A stretch of 64,000 bases of DNA from Meira nashicola (Eukaryota; Basidiomycota; Exobasidiomycetes; Exobasidiales; Brachybasidiaceae). The notes under the pieces are model-generated. The model did not search any database, was not told where the DNA came from, and saw only the letters and a program-made list of their open reading frames with translations. Below, piece after piece: positions 28,878-39,610 of the stretch. The position numbers and the translations under genes were made by a program. The stretch lies in NCBI GenBank assembly GCA_001600355.1, contig BCJU01000003.1:248001-312000 (forward strand). The letters are read 5' to 3'. How positions within the stretch are numbered: the first letter of the stretch is position 1; each line of letters opens with the position of its first letter.

Positions 28878-30733
28878 GGAGACTGCCGATCGATCTGTAT
28901 ATGCAGAACGGTCTTCTCGCTGGGTGGCAGTGTCTGAATTGTCAAGTGCTATAACAACCGATTCCTTCTGATTAAAGTAAGCGATTGATCGCAAGATTTC
29001 AGCGCTGATGTTGAATTGTGTTGAATGCAGTCCTTTTTGCGCATCCAGTACAGATTATTAAAATTGCGAATTGTGCCTTGTCGCAAATAGCTATCGCGAG
29101 CTCATCAAGTGTATGCCCACAGTTGTGCTTGTTCAAGCGAAAACCCTTCAATTTGTCGACTATCAAATCGAATAAGTACACGAAGTTTTTGCCGTTCTTG
29201 CACAATCTTTTAACAATGCTGAAGCCGCAATTGAGAAAATGAGCAATTATTGGTGATAAACTCGATATGCTTTGGTGCTGAAATTGGGTCACAAAGAGCT
29301 CTTACTATATTCTGGGCCGACAAGAAGGATTTTGGACAATAGGAGCCAAGATCGCGATTGTAGTAGGGGTCAAATTTGCGTCAATCTTTTGATTTTTTCG
29401 CGAGCTCCACTTTTGATTGTAGTATGTTGAAGAGGATTGTTGGATATGCTGATGATTGGTTACTAGTGAAATTTCGTTACTAACTTGCTTGTTTTGAGCA
29501 CTCTTGATGATGTACTTAATGAAACAATAAAATACCAATCAAGATTGCAATCCTTTCTTTTGCGCGTTGGTCAATATAAGATTCCGTATCGAACGAATCC
29601 CTTTCTTGTACAAAAAGGCGCGTTTATTTGCCCAAATCGTTTTTTTGTTTTGCAACAATCTTTCAATCGTCAATACGATCACAACTCTGGTTTTGACTTG
29701 TTATACGAACGTTCACCCCCTCCAGAATGAGCAGCTATCCGATGATCGTTTCTTTAAAGGGAATTTGTGATTAATTCTTTCATCTTCCAATATCATCAAA
29801 TCATCCGGTTTTGGCTTTATTTGTGGCTCTTTTGCTCTTTCTCTCTCATAATTTCCATCATTCACCGCACTTTTGAACTTATGTCAATTCCTTAGTCCTA
29901 TAGTCTATATTTTTTTGTGCATACGTGCATTTTCGTTAGAGTTGGCGTTCTCTCTTGTCACAGACTATATAAAATTGGCGAATACAAACGCGCAACCTTA
30001 TGGCACTTTAACCTTCAACACGCCAAAAATACAATAATCTGGAATACACATACCGAATAAACGTGATTACATACAATAAACCCACACAAAAGGGCATAAA
30101 TCCAGAGGATTACACATTTCCCCCAGACGTGTGCTAATACGAAAGCAACACAATTGAACAATTTTTGTAGTCGTTCACCGGTCGGCTTCAAATACAAACT
30201 TTTATACCAAATTTGTATTTCCCACCGATGACCCTGTACCTCTCTTTAATGCACTTTCACTTTATATCTGATTTGCACAAATGCTACATAACCTTAATTT
30301 TTGACGTGGAGGTAATGATCAGATTGAGCTTGTTTTGTACTCTTTCAAAAGAAAATTTTTTTGGTCGGAGTGATGATAAAAAGGTGTGATTATAACATTC
30401 AATCAGCCATCAAAATCCTAAAGTTTCTCAAAACATCACACCATAGCCAGCAAAAATTACCAGCTTAAATCCGTTGAGCGGGCGATTTGCTTTTTAGGCA
30501 ACAGGCGCTGCGCCGCGCGCAGAGCTTTCGGCAATCTGCCCAAAACAAAAGGTCATTTCACTTTACCGCGTATTCGTATTTCCTATCCGCCCATCCTCTT
30601 AATAATTAGCCACATATTCCTTCTTCGGCCCGTTGTTTGTCATAAATTGAGTAAACATTTTTTTCGGAATGTCATTGAATATGTTAGTATGATACATTGA
30701 ATAATTATATTGTAACCCCACCCTGCTTTTTTT
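28878..30733. other. LAMMER kinase promoter / 3' flank of MOT1
   Basis: About 1.9 kb without a supported gene. It contains reverse AAAGTGC words at 29867-29873, 30003-30009 and 30251-30257, a TATATAAAA sequence near 29968 and a GC-rich patch (30505-30522) that includes the reverse complement of GCGCAGCGC. Pyrimidine-rich tracts are common. Open frames are short and featureless. Confidence 0.5.
30505..30513. promoter_or_regulatory. GC-rich intergenic word GCGCAGCGC (reverse), copy 3
   Basis: Exact reverse complement, followed by CGCGCGC, between the MOT1 stop and the LAMMER kinase gene. Confidence 0.4.
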
Positions 30734-33700
30734 TCAGCTAGCAGACCAATCCTGCAAGCCAGCATAATCATCTCCCGTATCTGGCATGGCTTCCAAACTT
30801 GCCAATAAAGCCTTTTGTGATATACCACCTTTGCCTTTGATGGCGGCGACATTTGCATCAGCAGAATTATCGCCATTTACGCCACTATTCGCATTGAATA
30901 AATCTAAGATTTGATCTGTTTCCATACTATCCATCGCTTTGTTTTGTTGATTGACAATATTACCCGCAACGTTCAATTTGAATCTTTGCAATCCCATGAT
31001 TTGCTCTTCCAAAGTGTCCTTTGTTATCAATCTATAAACATTTACAACCTTCTTTTGACCCAATCTGTGAGCTCGATCCATTGCTTGCATATCCTTCATT
31101 GGATTCCAATCATGTTCTACAAAAATGACTGTATCTGCTCCTGTTAGTGTTAAACCTAAACCACCAACGGACGTTGTGAGCAATAAAACATCAATCGAAG
31201 GATCCGAATTGAACCTTTGAACGATCTCAAACCGTTTATCTGACGATACTGTTCCATCTAACCTTGTAAATGTGACAGATTTCATATCTTTTTGGAATAA
31301 ATCTTTCTCAATGATATCCAACATTTGCCTTTGTTGACAAAAGATTAAAACACGATGTTGAGAAACGCCAGCCGAATCAGCATCGTCTAGAACATCTTGC
31401 GAGTTGTTCCCTTGATCTGCACCTCCAATTCCGCAATCCTGCAATAATTGTTTGAGAGCTAACAATTTAGGTGCATTCTCAATATCATTCAATGATTTGC
31501 CCGAGCGTACCAATGCTTGTTCGATATCCTTATGACGCCCATTTGAACGATCAAATACCATTGACGGATGACAAACCAATTTGCGCAAATATTGCAATGT
31601 TTGGAAGATATGTTGTTTTTCTTGAGAAGCTCCTTCTCGTTCAAGATTTGAATCATCAAATTCTTCCGGTTTCTGTTGACGCATGTATTCATCATACAAT
31701 TGCTTTTGTAACATGCTCATTTCGCATCCAATATCTTGAATAATCTTTGGCGGTAGATCAGACAAGACATCTTCCTTCATTCTGCGTAATAAGAAAGGTA
31801 AAACTTGCTTATGCAATGATTCTAAAGCTAAAGAAGCACGCTCATGCTCCTTTGCGGTCACCTTTGCATCGCGGGAAGCAAGAATTGGTCTTCCATATCG
31901 TTCCATGAATTGTTTCTCGGTACCCAAGAAGCCAGGCATAAGGAAATCAAACAAGCTCCACAATTCCAAAACATTATTTTGGATTGGAGTTCCTGACAAA
32001 ATCAGTCTATGTTCCGCTCGGATCTGTTTGACAGCTTTGGTCGTCTTTGTCTTTGCGCTTTTGATCACATGTCCTTCGTCAAGGATACAGTAAAGCCACT
32101 CAATTTTTGACAAGAAGTCGATATCGTTACGGATTGTGTCATATGAGGTCACTATGCAATCATGCGAATGGATTTGTTTTTGCAACCTTGTTCGCTCGGC
32201 AGGTTGACCAGCATACAAAAGCGGTTTCAAATTTGTTGCATACTGTTTGATCTCATGACACCAATGACCTGTCAAAGTTGGCGGACAAACGATCAAAGAA
32301 GGCAATTTGCGGGAAGCGGTCGATTGAGAAGATTCTTCTGCAAGTTGAGCACGTTCGAAATGTTTACTTGATAAAATGCAAATGGATTGCAAAGTTTTAC
32401 CTAAACCCATATCATCGCAAAGGGCACCATGTAATTGAAATTTAGCCAAGAATGCCATCCAGCTTACACCTTCCATTTGATATTTTCGCAAATCAGCTTT
32501 GATTGGAACGGGAAGGGTGTAAGATTCAACCTTGTTTCCGTCTAGCAATTGTGATAAGAATTGCCTTTCATCTTGTCTTTTTGTCATCAATTCTTCTGGC
32601 AATCCAGGTGGATCAGGCAAACCAGCTTCAAGAGGCACCATTTTGATCAAAGAAGCGAATGTATTCGTTGCCATTAGTCTTACATCTTCATCTGAATCGC
32701 TCATGCGACCCAAAATTGGAACAATAAGCACAATCACGTACGGCAAAATCTTTAAGTCAAGCTGCTCAACGATGAATGATATCAATTCAGCCGCACCTTG
32801 TCGATAAGATGCATTCCTCGAATCGTTCAACAAGGGCAAAATGAATTTGACGACGTGTAGCATAACATCTTGCAACATGCAATCGGCCAAGATTGTCAAT
32901 GTCTTTGCAGCTCTTGATCTGATCACGCTGTACTTGCTCTTTATAGCCTGCGTCAAACTTGGTAGAATTTGTGAGGTAACGCGGGAATGTGCAGTGCTGG
33001 GAAGATTAGGCACAACGACTTGAATGATCGCACAGCAATCAATGATAGCTTGACCTTCAGTGTCAATCACGTCCCCTTCAGGTACATTGAAAGTATCTAT
33101 CAAAGAGCCAGTCATTGATTGCCATAATATCGGCAATGAGTCAAAAAGTTGATCACCAAATTGATTGCAAATCTCTAAAAGAGCAAATTCTGCACCTCTA
33201 CGAATATTCTTGCCCTCTCGTTCTTCTTCTGTGAGATTAACATCGCTATCTGGCAAAGAAGCGAGAATTGTTGCTTTGCTTCTTCCGCGTCCAGGTCCTC
33301 CTACGGCGGCTAATGCAGCCTGTGCTTCCCTCTCTTTTAGCAACGAATATATTCCTGTCAATGTTTGTTTCGCTTGATCAAAGACGGGAGTACGGGTTGT
33401 ATCTTGACAAACAAAAGCACTTAAATTCTTGACAATCTTTTCGCTTGGATTGGATCGTGCGTCTGGCTTTTGGCATAATTTGATTAAATTTGCGATTGCA
33501 TATGCAGACCTTCTTTGTAGATCTTCATTCTCTTCAAATTTGACGCTATTCATCACACTTCGAATGACCGGATTGAGTTTTGCTGGCAAGGCACCAATAG
33601 CAATTACAGCACCAGCAGCACTTGCCATCACTTGATTATCTTGTCGATCTTTGATGCTCTGATAGAATCCAATCTCGGTGATAATCTTGGCACGACGATC

Positions 33701-36694
33701 ATACAAAGCAGGCTGAACAGTATTCTTGACTTTTGGTGAGACGTGCTTTGAAAGACCCTCAAATCCAGTACTGACAACACTCTTGGCTGTTTCGATGCTG
33801 AAACCGTCTCGTAATTGTCCCGTTGGATCAACCTGAGAAGGCAGAATGGGAATACGATCTTTCTTCACTTTTCCATCTCGCTCAAAGGCTGTATATAGAC
33901 CTTGAGATTGACGTTGAATACGTTGTAGCATCACAACCATTTCTGCGTATGTAGATGGAGCAGGAGATTCCAAGATGTTCAAAAGCTTGCCGTTAACATC
34001 TCTGGCCAAAGACGAATGTTGAAGCATATCGAAAGATTCGACATGCTCTTTCTTTGGCTCTTTGCTCTCTTTTGTGAGATATTCAGCCCATTCTTGCACC
34101 ACCACACTCGCCAAACACTTTTGTAATGCAGAGCTTGAAGCAAGATAATCAAGCAAAGCCGGTCCGAATGTTGAGCTTCCTGCTGCTTCCGGTGAAACGG
34201 CAAGAACAGAGCCCAACACCTTGGCTGCTCCCAATCGTCCTCGGATGACTGTATCGACGCCTACTAAAGCTAAATCTTGCGTAAGAATATCTTTATCAAC
34301 ATTGTGTTGTTCGCGCGATGTGAAAGCATTAGGCGCCTTGTAGAATAGGGCGAAATCGATTGCAGTCCCCAAAGGTGTCATTAGAATGGTAAAAAATTTA
34401 GTAATGTGAGGCTCGATCGTTTTCTCCACTTTTCCATTTTTGACGATGATTTGTAAAGACGATGTCCAAACTTTCAAACTTGCTTCTCGTATCGAAAGTC
34501 TCTCCTCCACGATCAAGTTCTGATAAGCCAATCTGACCAATCGCTCGTCAATCCAAGACGTAGGCATAGCAGGATTGCTTAAGAATGTGAGTATTGCATT
34601 GAGGACCGCCAGACGAACAGAGACGATTGTATGTCTGAAGAAAGGATAAAGACGAGGAATTAATTCGACAACTTTCATTGCAGATTCTTGATCTTTTGTG
34701 AAATGCTCTGCGACAACCTTTGGTTTCTCGACTAGCTTTGTCAGCAAATCCATCACTCCGGCTGTACTACTGGACAAATCATCTTTGAGCAAGATTAGGC
34801 TGTTCCAAAGCTGATCCAAAAGAACAGGAATAGCATTTGGCATCCTCTCCACAATTTGATCCACAATCGGTAGTAGAGTGGCTGCTGCAACGCTACGAAC
34901 GTCATCGTCATCATCACGCAAACAAATGATTGCGAGATTTGTGACATCGCTCAAAATATCAGCACTTTGATCTGCATTGTCCAGTACATCTTTGCGGACA
35001 GTCACTTCATATCGCAATCCCAGCAAGCCTGCATGTCGTACTTCCCAAGCATATCCTTTCACACCACGTTTTGCTTTTAAAGCGGATATTTCTGCTTGCG
35101 GCGATTTATCGTCCAACAAGAAATCTTGTCTGATCATATCCAAAAGCACACTATGTGCTTTTGTTATAGAACCAATCTCCATCCACTTCATAAGGCTGGC
35201 CAATGCTTGACCTGTCGTCTCACGAACTGGAGCGATCACTTGATCGAACACAAAGTCACCAAGCCTATCAAGCGTCAAAACACACAATAATCGTATTGCA
35301 ATATCTTCACTCCATTGAAGATGCCGTTGTGTATTTGTAATTAGCTTCCTATCTATTTGCATTTCATCTTTTGATTCGATTTGGCTCAGTACTTTTCCTC
35401 CTGAACACCCTTGCAATTTCAATAGCTCTCGTAGACCTAGTGCAGCTCCATGACGTACCTCCCATTTTGGCGAAAATAGATCCGACAGAAGCAAAGCACA
35501 TACGAGTGTGAAAGGCCATTGATCTGATTTTACTACCAATGAAGTTGCATCAGCGGCCGATGCTATGGCGGCACCTCCGGGACTCAACGCACCTTGCTCG
35601 CCAGGTGAACTTGCTCGTAAAGAAGAGCTATTTCCTGCAGTCAGATAGTCTCCGCTTCCATTGATTGGAGTTTTGATGGCTGTTGTACCTTGTGCATTGG
35701 AAGGATCTTCTACCACACGAATCTTGGGACTTGGTTGGGGTCCGGCCTTTCCCTCCAGTTTGCGCTTTCGCTTCAATTGATTCCTTTCTCGTGCACTCAA
35801 TTTGCTCATATCCACTTCCTCCGGCGCATTTTGTGGCGTAGTATCCTCAACAGTGGAAGATGCTGGTGTATGTGTGCCAGATTTGGACGTACTTCCGTTT
35901 TGTTCACCTTGTTGTTGTTGTTGTGTTTCACCTCCTAGTAATTCTTTTTCCATATCCACTCCCAGATCTACATCTACACCTGCCATTGAACCAAGGCCGA
36001 GACGTTGCATATCCCTCTTTGCATGTGCCAATCTTTCTTCGACAGAGCTGAATGCGGGCAAATCGTATTCGTTTCCGGCAGATGCCAATAACTTTTTTCC
36101 GGTCGTAAATACGCTTGAGAGTGAAAAATTTTCGAAAGATAATAAAGATGCATCGTTGTTGGGAGATTCTCCCGGTTCTGATACTTTTGCTTGAATGAAT
36201 GCGCCATCATACTCTTCATCTGGATCCCAAATACCTGAAGCAGAACAAATTGATTCGATCGCTTGTGCTGCTGCTACACGTGTATCCCATGTCTTTGATC
36301 GAAGATGAGGTAGCACACGAGCTATGAGAAAGATTGCTTGATCCCAATCACCTTCAATTCCACGATATGTGGATGAAGAATCATCTATTGTACGAGAAGT
36401 AGAAGCTTGAGCTGTTGTATCTGAGCTTTCTGTCGTACCTATCCACTTTTTGTCATCTTCTTCTTCTATTTCTTCCTTTTTGATAGATGAAATTGTAGGC
36501 TCATCTTGCTCTTTTGCTTTATTTGTTTGTTTGACATGTTGTCTATTCCTAGATTGTTCTCCACTCCTAACTCGAACAGCTGCAATTTGACCTAATTGAC
36601 GTGCAGCTGTAGCTCTGATAGCAGGCGTTGATCCGGAAGATAATAAAGTGACTAATCTATCCAACCTTGTTTGAGCAACTGCTGCAGTCGCCAT
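30734..36694 (-). CDS. MOT1: TBP-removing Swi2/Snf2 ATPase Mot1 (BTAF1)
   Basis: A 1986-residue ATPase that strips TATA-binding protein from DNA and so redistributes TBP between promoters. The N-terminal two thirds are HEAT repeats, interrupted by an acidic low-complexity insert (about 60-90) and a Gln/Ser/Pro-rich insert (about 240-380). The Snf2 helicase lies at about 1395-1900: Walker A DDMGLGKTLQS, DEGH box (ILDEGHVIKS; DEGH rather than DEAH is typical of Mot1), SGTPIQNN, and the C-terminal motifs LLTTSVGGLGLTLTGAD and DRAHRLGQKK. The start MATAAVAQTRLDRLVTLL matches the family N-terminus at ATG 36694. Longer than yeast Mot1 (1867) because of the inserts. Single exon, the largest gene here. 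Confidence 0.95.
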   Translation of the reverse strand: MATAAVAQTRLDRLVTLLSSGSTPAIRATAARQLGQIAAVRVRSGEQSRNRQHVKQTNKAKEQDEPTISSIKKEEIEEEDDKKWIGTTESSDTTAQASTSRTIDDSSSTYRGIEGDWDQAIFLIARVLPHLRSKTWDTRVAAAQAIESICSASGIWDPDEEYDGAFIQAKVSEPGESPNNDASLLSFENFSLSSVFTTGKKLLASAGNEYDLPAFSSVEERLAHAKRDMQRLGLGSMAGVDVDLGVDMEKELLGGETQQQQQGEQNGSTSKSGTHTPASSTVEDTTPQNAPEEVDMSKLSARERNQLKRKRKLEGKAGPQPSPKIRVVEDPSNAQGTTAIKTPINGSGDYLTAGNSSSLRASSPGEQGALSPGGAAIASAADATSLVVKSDQWPFTLVCALLLSDLFSPKWEVRHGAALGLRELLKLQGCSGGKVLSQIESKDEMQIDRKLITNTQRHLQWSEDIAIRLLCVLTLDRLGDFVFDQVIAPVRETTGQALASLMKWMEIGSITKAHSVLLDMIRQDFLLDDKSPQAEISALKAKRGVKGYAWEVRHAGLLGLRYEVTVRKDVLDNADQSADILSDVTNLAIICLRDDDDDVRSVAAATLLPIVDQIVERMPNAIPVLLDQLWNSLILLKDDLSSSTAGVMDLLTKLVEKPKVVAEHFTKDQESAMKVVELIPRLYPFFRHTIVSVRLAVLNAILTFLSNPAMPTSWIDERLVRLAYQNLIVEERLSIREASLKVWTSSLQIIVKNGKVEKTIEPHITKFFTILMTPLGTAIDFALFYKAPNAFTSREQHNVDKDILTQDLALVGVDTVIRGRLGAAKVLGSVLAVSPEAAGSSTFGPALLDYLASSSALQKCLASVVVQEWAEYLTKESKEPKKEHVESFDMLQHSSLARDVNGKLLNILESPAPSTYAEMVVMLQRIQRQSQGLYTAFERDGKVKKDRIPILPSQVDPTGQLRDGFSIETAKSVVSTGFEGLSKHVSPKVKNTVQPALYDRRAKIITEIGFYQSIKDRQDNQVMASAAGAVIAIGALPAKLNPVIRSVMNSVKFEENEDLQRRSAYAIANLIKLCQKPDARSNPSEKIVKNLSAFVCQDTTRTPVFDQAKQTLTGIYSLLKEREAQAALAAVGGPGRGRSKATILASLPDSDVNLTEEEREGKNIRRGAEFALLEICNQFGDQLFDSLPILWQSMTGSLIDTFNVPEGDVIDTEGQAIIDCCAIIQVVVPNLPSTAHSRVTSQILPSLTQAIKSKYSVIRSRAAKTLTILADCMLQDVMLHVVKFILPLLNDSRNASYRQGAAELISFIVEQLDLKILPYVIVLIVPILGRMSDSDEDVRLMATNTFASLIKMVPLEAGLPDPPGLPEELMTKRQDERQFLSQLLDGNKVESYTLPVPIKADLRKYQMEGVSWMAFLAKFQLHGALCDDMGLGKTLQSICILSSKHFERAQLAEESSQSTASRKLPSLIVCPPTLTGHWCHEIKQYATNLKPLLYAGQPAERTRLQKQIHSHDCIVTSYDTIRNDIDFLSKIEWLYCILDEGHVIKSAKTKTTKAVKQIRAEHRLILSGTPIQNNVLELWSLFDFLMPGFLGTEKQFMERYGRPILASRDAKVTAKEHERASLALESLHKQVLPFLLRRMKEDVLSDLPPKIIQDIGCEMSMLQKQLYDEYMRQQKPEEFDDSNLEREGASQEKQHIFQTLQYLRKLVCHPSMVFDRSNGRHKDIEQALVRSGKSLNDIENAPKLLALKQLLQDCGIGGADQGNNSQDVLDDADSAGVSQHRVLIFCQQRQMLDIIEKDLFQKDMKSVTFTRLDGTVSSDKRFEIVQRFNSDPSIDVLLLTTSVGGLGLTLTGADTVIFVEHDWNPMKDMQAMDRAHRLGQKKVVNVYRLITKDTLEEQIMGLQRFKLNVAGNIVNQQNKAMDSMETDQILDLFNANSGVNGDNSADANVAAIKGKGGISQKALLASLEAMPDTGDDYAGLQDWSAS

Positions 36695-37673
36695 GATTGG
36701 AAAGAAGAGAGTTGATTTTGAGCGTTCAACTCCACACTTTTATTACCTTTTTCAAGAGCGGGTGCTGCCCTTCACAAAAAAATGTCAAAATCTGGAACAG
36801 GGCTCTTTATATCCTTTTCTTCTTAAAAAAAAAAGTCGGCTTTAAGAGTTTTCTAGTGGGTGCACGACGCGTTTCCGCTAAAACAGATTGACGCGCCGGC
36901 GCTTGGCCCTATCGCACTACAGCCATTGGCAGATTTGCCCAAATGAGGTGCAAACTCGATTGAAATTTACGGATGGCTTGAACGTTATTGACAAAAAGGA
37001 GGAGGGAAACTATACTTCTAATATTCGTAACAACACTTGGTTTGTATGTTTCACATGATCATAATGAACCCATAATCATTCACACAAGCAAGCAATTTTA
37101 GAAGAAAATAAATCAAAGCTGATTTGATCAATTTGTACTGAATTGATCATTAGCTCATCTTGAGCAAATAAAGTCTATTCGGTATAATTATTCCTGTTCA
37201 TAGGAAACATGATCCAAAATTGCTTTCAGATCAATGTTTTGGTGTACAGTAATTGATACCATATCGAAACTTTTTAGCATTTTGCATCTCCTTTCTTTTA
37301 AATTTTCTCAATTGTATGCATAGAATCATATGTTCTTCTAACCATTAACCATTATGAAATTACTCACCGAAGCGGGCACAATCAATCAAACCAGTTTCGG
37401 GCAAAACTACCCGAATGAGAGAGAGAGAGATGCAGAGCGTATGCCTAGCGCTGATTATATTTTTGCGCGTATTTGCGTGCATAGATCAAACAGTGCATAC
37501 ATACATTTACCTGCATTTCGGGTCAAAAAAGTGGATTTTACCAAAGCAATCTTTCGGATCCCACATCTTTCAGGGTTCTATATACTTTTGTATGGAAGTC
37601 TGAATTATGACATTTGATACGTTCAACTTTCATTCTACTCCTTGAAGATCTTTTCTTTGCTTTTTCTTGCAAT
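36695..37673. promoter_or_regulatory. Divergent promoter, MOT1 / coiled-coil gene
   Basis: About 1 kb between divergent starts. It contains an ACGCGT box (36867-36872), a GC-rich patch around 36888-36905 (GACGCGCCGGCGC) and a run of GAGA near 37418-37430. No gene seen. Confidence 0.5.
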
Positions 37674-39401
37674 ATGACCAGCTTCACTGCAATAGCCAAA
37701 GCTAGCGGAGCATTACGATTAGGCGGAGGACAAGGTGGAGGAGGTAGTGGAGCGCCTGCTCCTCATTTTGATTCAATCTTACGTGCCGCACCAGCTTATG
37801 ACGATGATGATGATGGAGAAGGAGAGAATGAACAAGTAGAAGAAGAGGAAGAAGATGTCAACCTTCCACCTGCGACAAATATATTGACTGCAATTAGACC
37901 ACATCTACAACATCATTCTTCTTTACATGCATATTTAGATGCGAATATGTTATTAGAAGAAATGATTTTAGGAACACAAGAAAGAATATATGAAGATTCT
38001 GGAAGATTAAAAAGTCAAAAAGCAGAATTGAAAAGGGCAAATGAAGAGTTGAAATTGTTGCAATCTGCAAAAGGTAAAGGTGCAGGTTCAGCATTTTGGA
38101 TGCCAAAGAAAAAGAAAGCATACAAGATGAAAATGGAAGAATCACAAAATAATTTGGACAAAGTACAAGATCAAGTGAATATGCTAGATCGTGATTGGAG
38201 GGAACAAACTGAACATATTGCATCTCTTAAAGCAGAATTGACACAATTTAAACGTGTTGAAGCAAGATTGGATGCTTTGGATAATCAAGTCTTTAGCGGA
38301 CATACGCCTGCACATCCTGATGAAGATGAATTAGAACAAAAGTATCATATTTTGTGGCAAACTTCAAGAAGATTACAATCATATGTTCAACTGGAAAAGA
38401 GAGCGCAACAACATTTAACAAAAGCGCATACATTATGTCAAACAATGGTGAATGAATTATTGAAAGGATTAAATATTGGAATTGAAACGGGAGTTGCAAA
38501 TAATACGAAACACAAGACTCAGTTATGGAAAGGAACAGATTCAAAATATACAGCAAGACATTCACGTGGAGTAATTTTACGTGCAAAAACACTTTGTGGT
38601 GATTTACATACACATTATATTTCTGCAAGAGCTATTCAAAGAAGAATAACTCAATTACCAAAAGTTGAAGTTATTGAACTTACACGCTTACCCGATCAAT
38701 GGAACAGTAAAACTGTAAACGAAAAAGGATTACATAGATCTTTGGAATCTTCTTATGCACAAAGCAAAATTGTTAAATCTCATATCGAAAAAGAACGTGA
38801 AAAAAGTGTTAAAAGACAAAAGAAGATAAAAGAACAAATTTATGCTTTACAAGGACAAGCAAGATCTGTTTGGTTAGAATTACGTCAAATGCGTAGAAAT
38901 ATAATTGAAGTTATTCGACAAAATGAAGATGAACCTTTATCTTCAATTGATACCGTTCCACGTGCTGTTGACCTTTTGGGAAGAAGTGAAGGTGCGGCAA
39001 ATGAAAGACCTTTTAATCCTTCTATACCACCTTCAGCAGAAGCATCAGCGAGGCCAAGTATGAGTGGATCTTTCTTTCCACCTCCTTATAGAAGAGAACT
39101 TGCTTCACAAAGTTCTTTAGGAATTCAATTTCCACCATTAACCACAACAGATTCGGGTACGTTGGCCGATTTAGCATCTTCAAATGATTGGGAAGCACGT
39201 GAACAACATCGATTAATTTCTTTACCACGTGCTTTTCGTCGTGTGATCGATCGAGAAAGTATAAAGAAAAGTAAAGAAATTGTTACTAGAATTGCGGTTG
39301 AAGTTGGAGGTTTAGCTGAAGATGATGATATTACGGCTTTAGGGCATATTGAAACACCTTTTGAAGAAGATATACCTGGATTTCATTTAGCTTTCAATTG
39401 A
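37674..39401 (+). CDS. Coiled-coil protein of unknown function
   Basis: A 575-residue protein I do not recognise. After a Gly-rich N-terminus (about 20-34) comes an Asp/Glu-rich block (about 48-70). The central region, about 85-410, is mostly charged helix with heptad-like spacing and probably forms several coiled coils. A basic cluster (PKKKKAYK) lies near 147. A Pro/Ser-rich linker (about 445-500) leads to a final conserved-looking segment, LPRAFRRVIDRESIKKS to the end. No membrane span, signal peptide or catalytic motif is visible. ATG 37674 is the first ATG; the frame reaches 37614 only through a TTG. It could be a scaffold or cytoskeletal protein, but no function is claimed. Single exon. 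Confidence 0.75.
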   Translation: MTSFTAIAKASGALRLGGGQGGGGSGAPAPHFDSILRAAPAYDDDDDGEGENEQVEEEEEDVNLPPATNILTAIRPHLQHHSSLHAYLDANMLLEEMILGTQERIYEDSGRLKSQKAELKRANEELKLLQSAKGKGAGSAFWMPKKKKAYKMKMEESQNNLDKVQDQVNMLDRDWREQTEHIASLKAELTQFKRVEARLDALDNQVFSGHTPAHPDEDELEQKYHILWQTSRRLQSYVQLEKRAQQHLTKAHTLCQTMVNELLKGLNIGIETGVANNTKHKTQLWKGTDSKYTARHSRGVILRAKTLCGDLHTHYISARAIQRRITQLPKVEVIELTRLPDQWNSKTVNEKGLHRSLESSYAQSKIVKSHIEKEREKSVKRQKKIKEQIYALQGQARSVWLELRQMRRNIIEVIRQNEDEPLSSIDTVPRAVDLLGRSEGAANERPFNPSIPPSAEASARPSMSGSFFPPPYRRELASQSSLGIQFPPLTTTDSGTLADLASSNDWEAREQHRLISLPRAFRRVIDRESIKKSKEIVTRIAVEVGGLAEDDDITALGHIETPFEEDIPGFHLAFN

Positions 39402-39610
39402 GAGAAAGTTGAATGAAGGGTGATGATGTACTTTTATTTATATCTCAAGATGACACTTTATGTTTGTATAGTAAAGAATGGATTGAATTCGATCGCTGTG
39501 TGTGTATACATATGAGGATTCGAAATCAGTGAGGAAAAAAAGGAAACCATAAAGAAAGAAGAAAAGGGATTGAGTTGAAATTGGAATAAGAAAAAAGGCG
39601 GGGAAACAAC

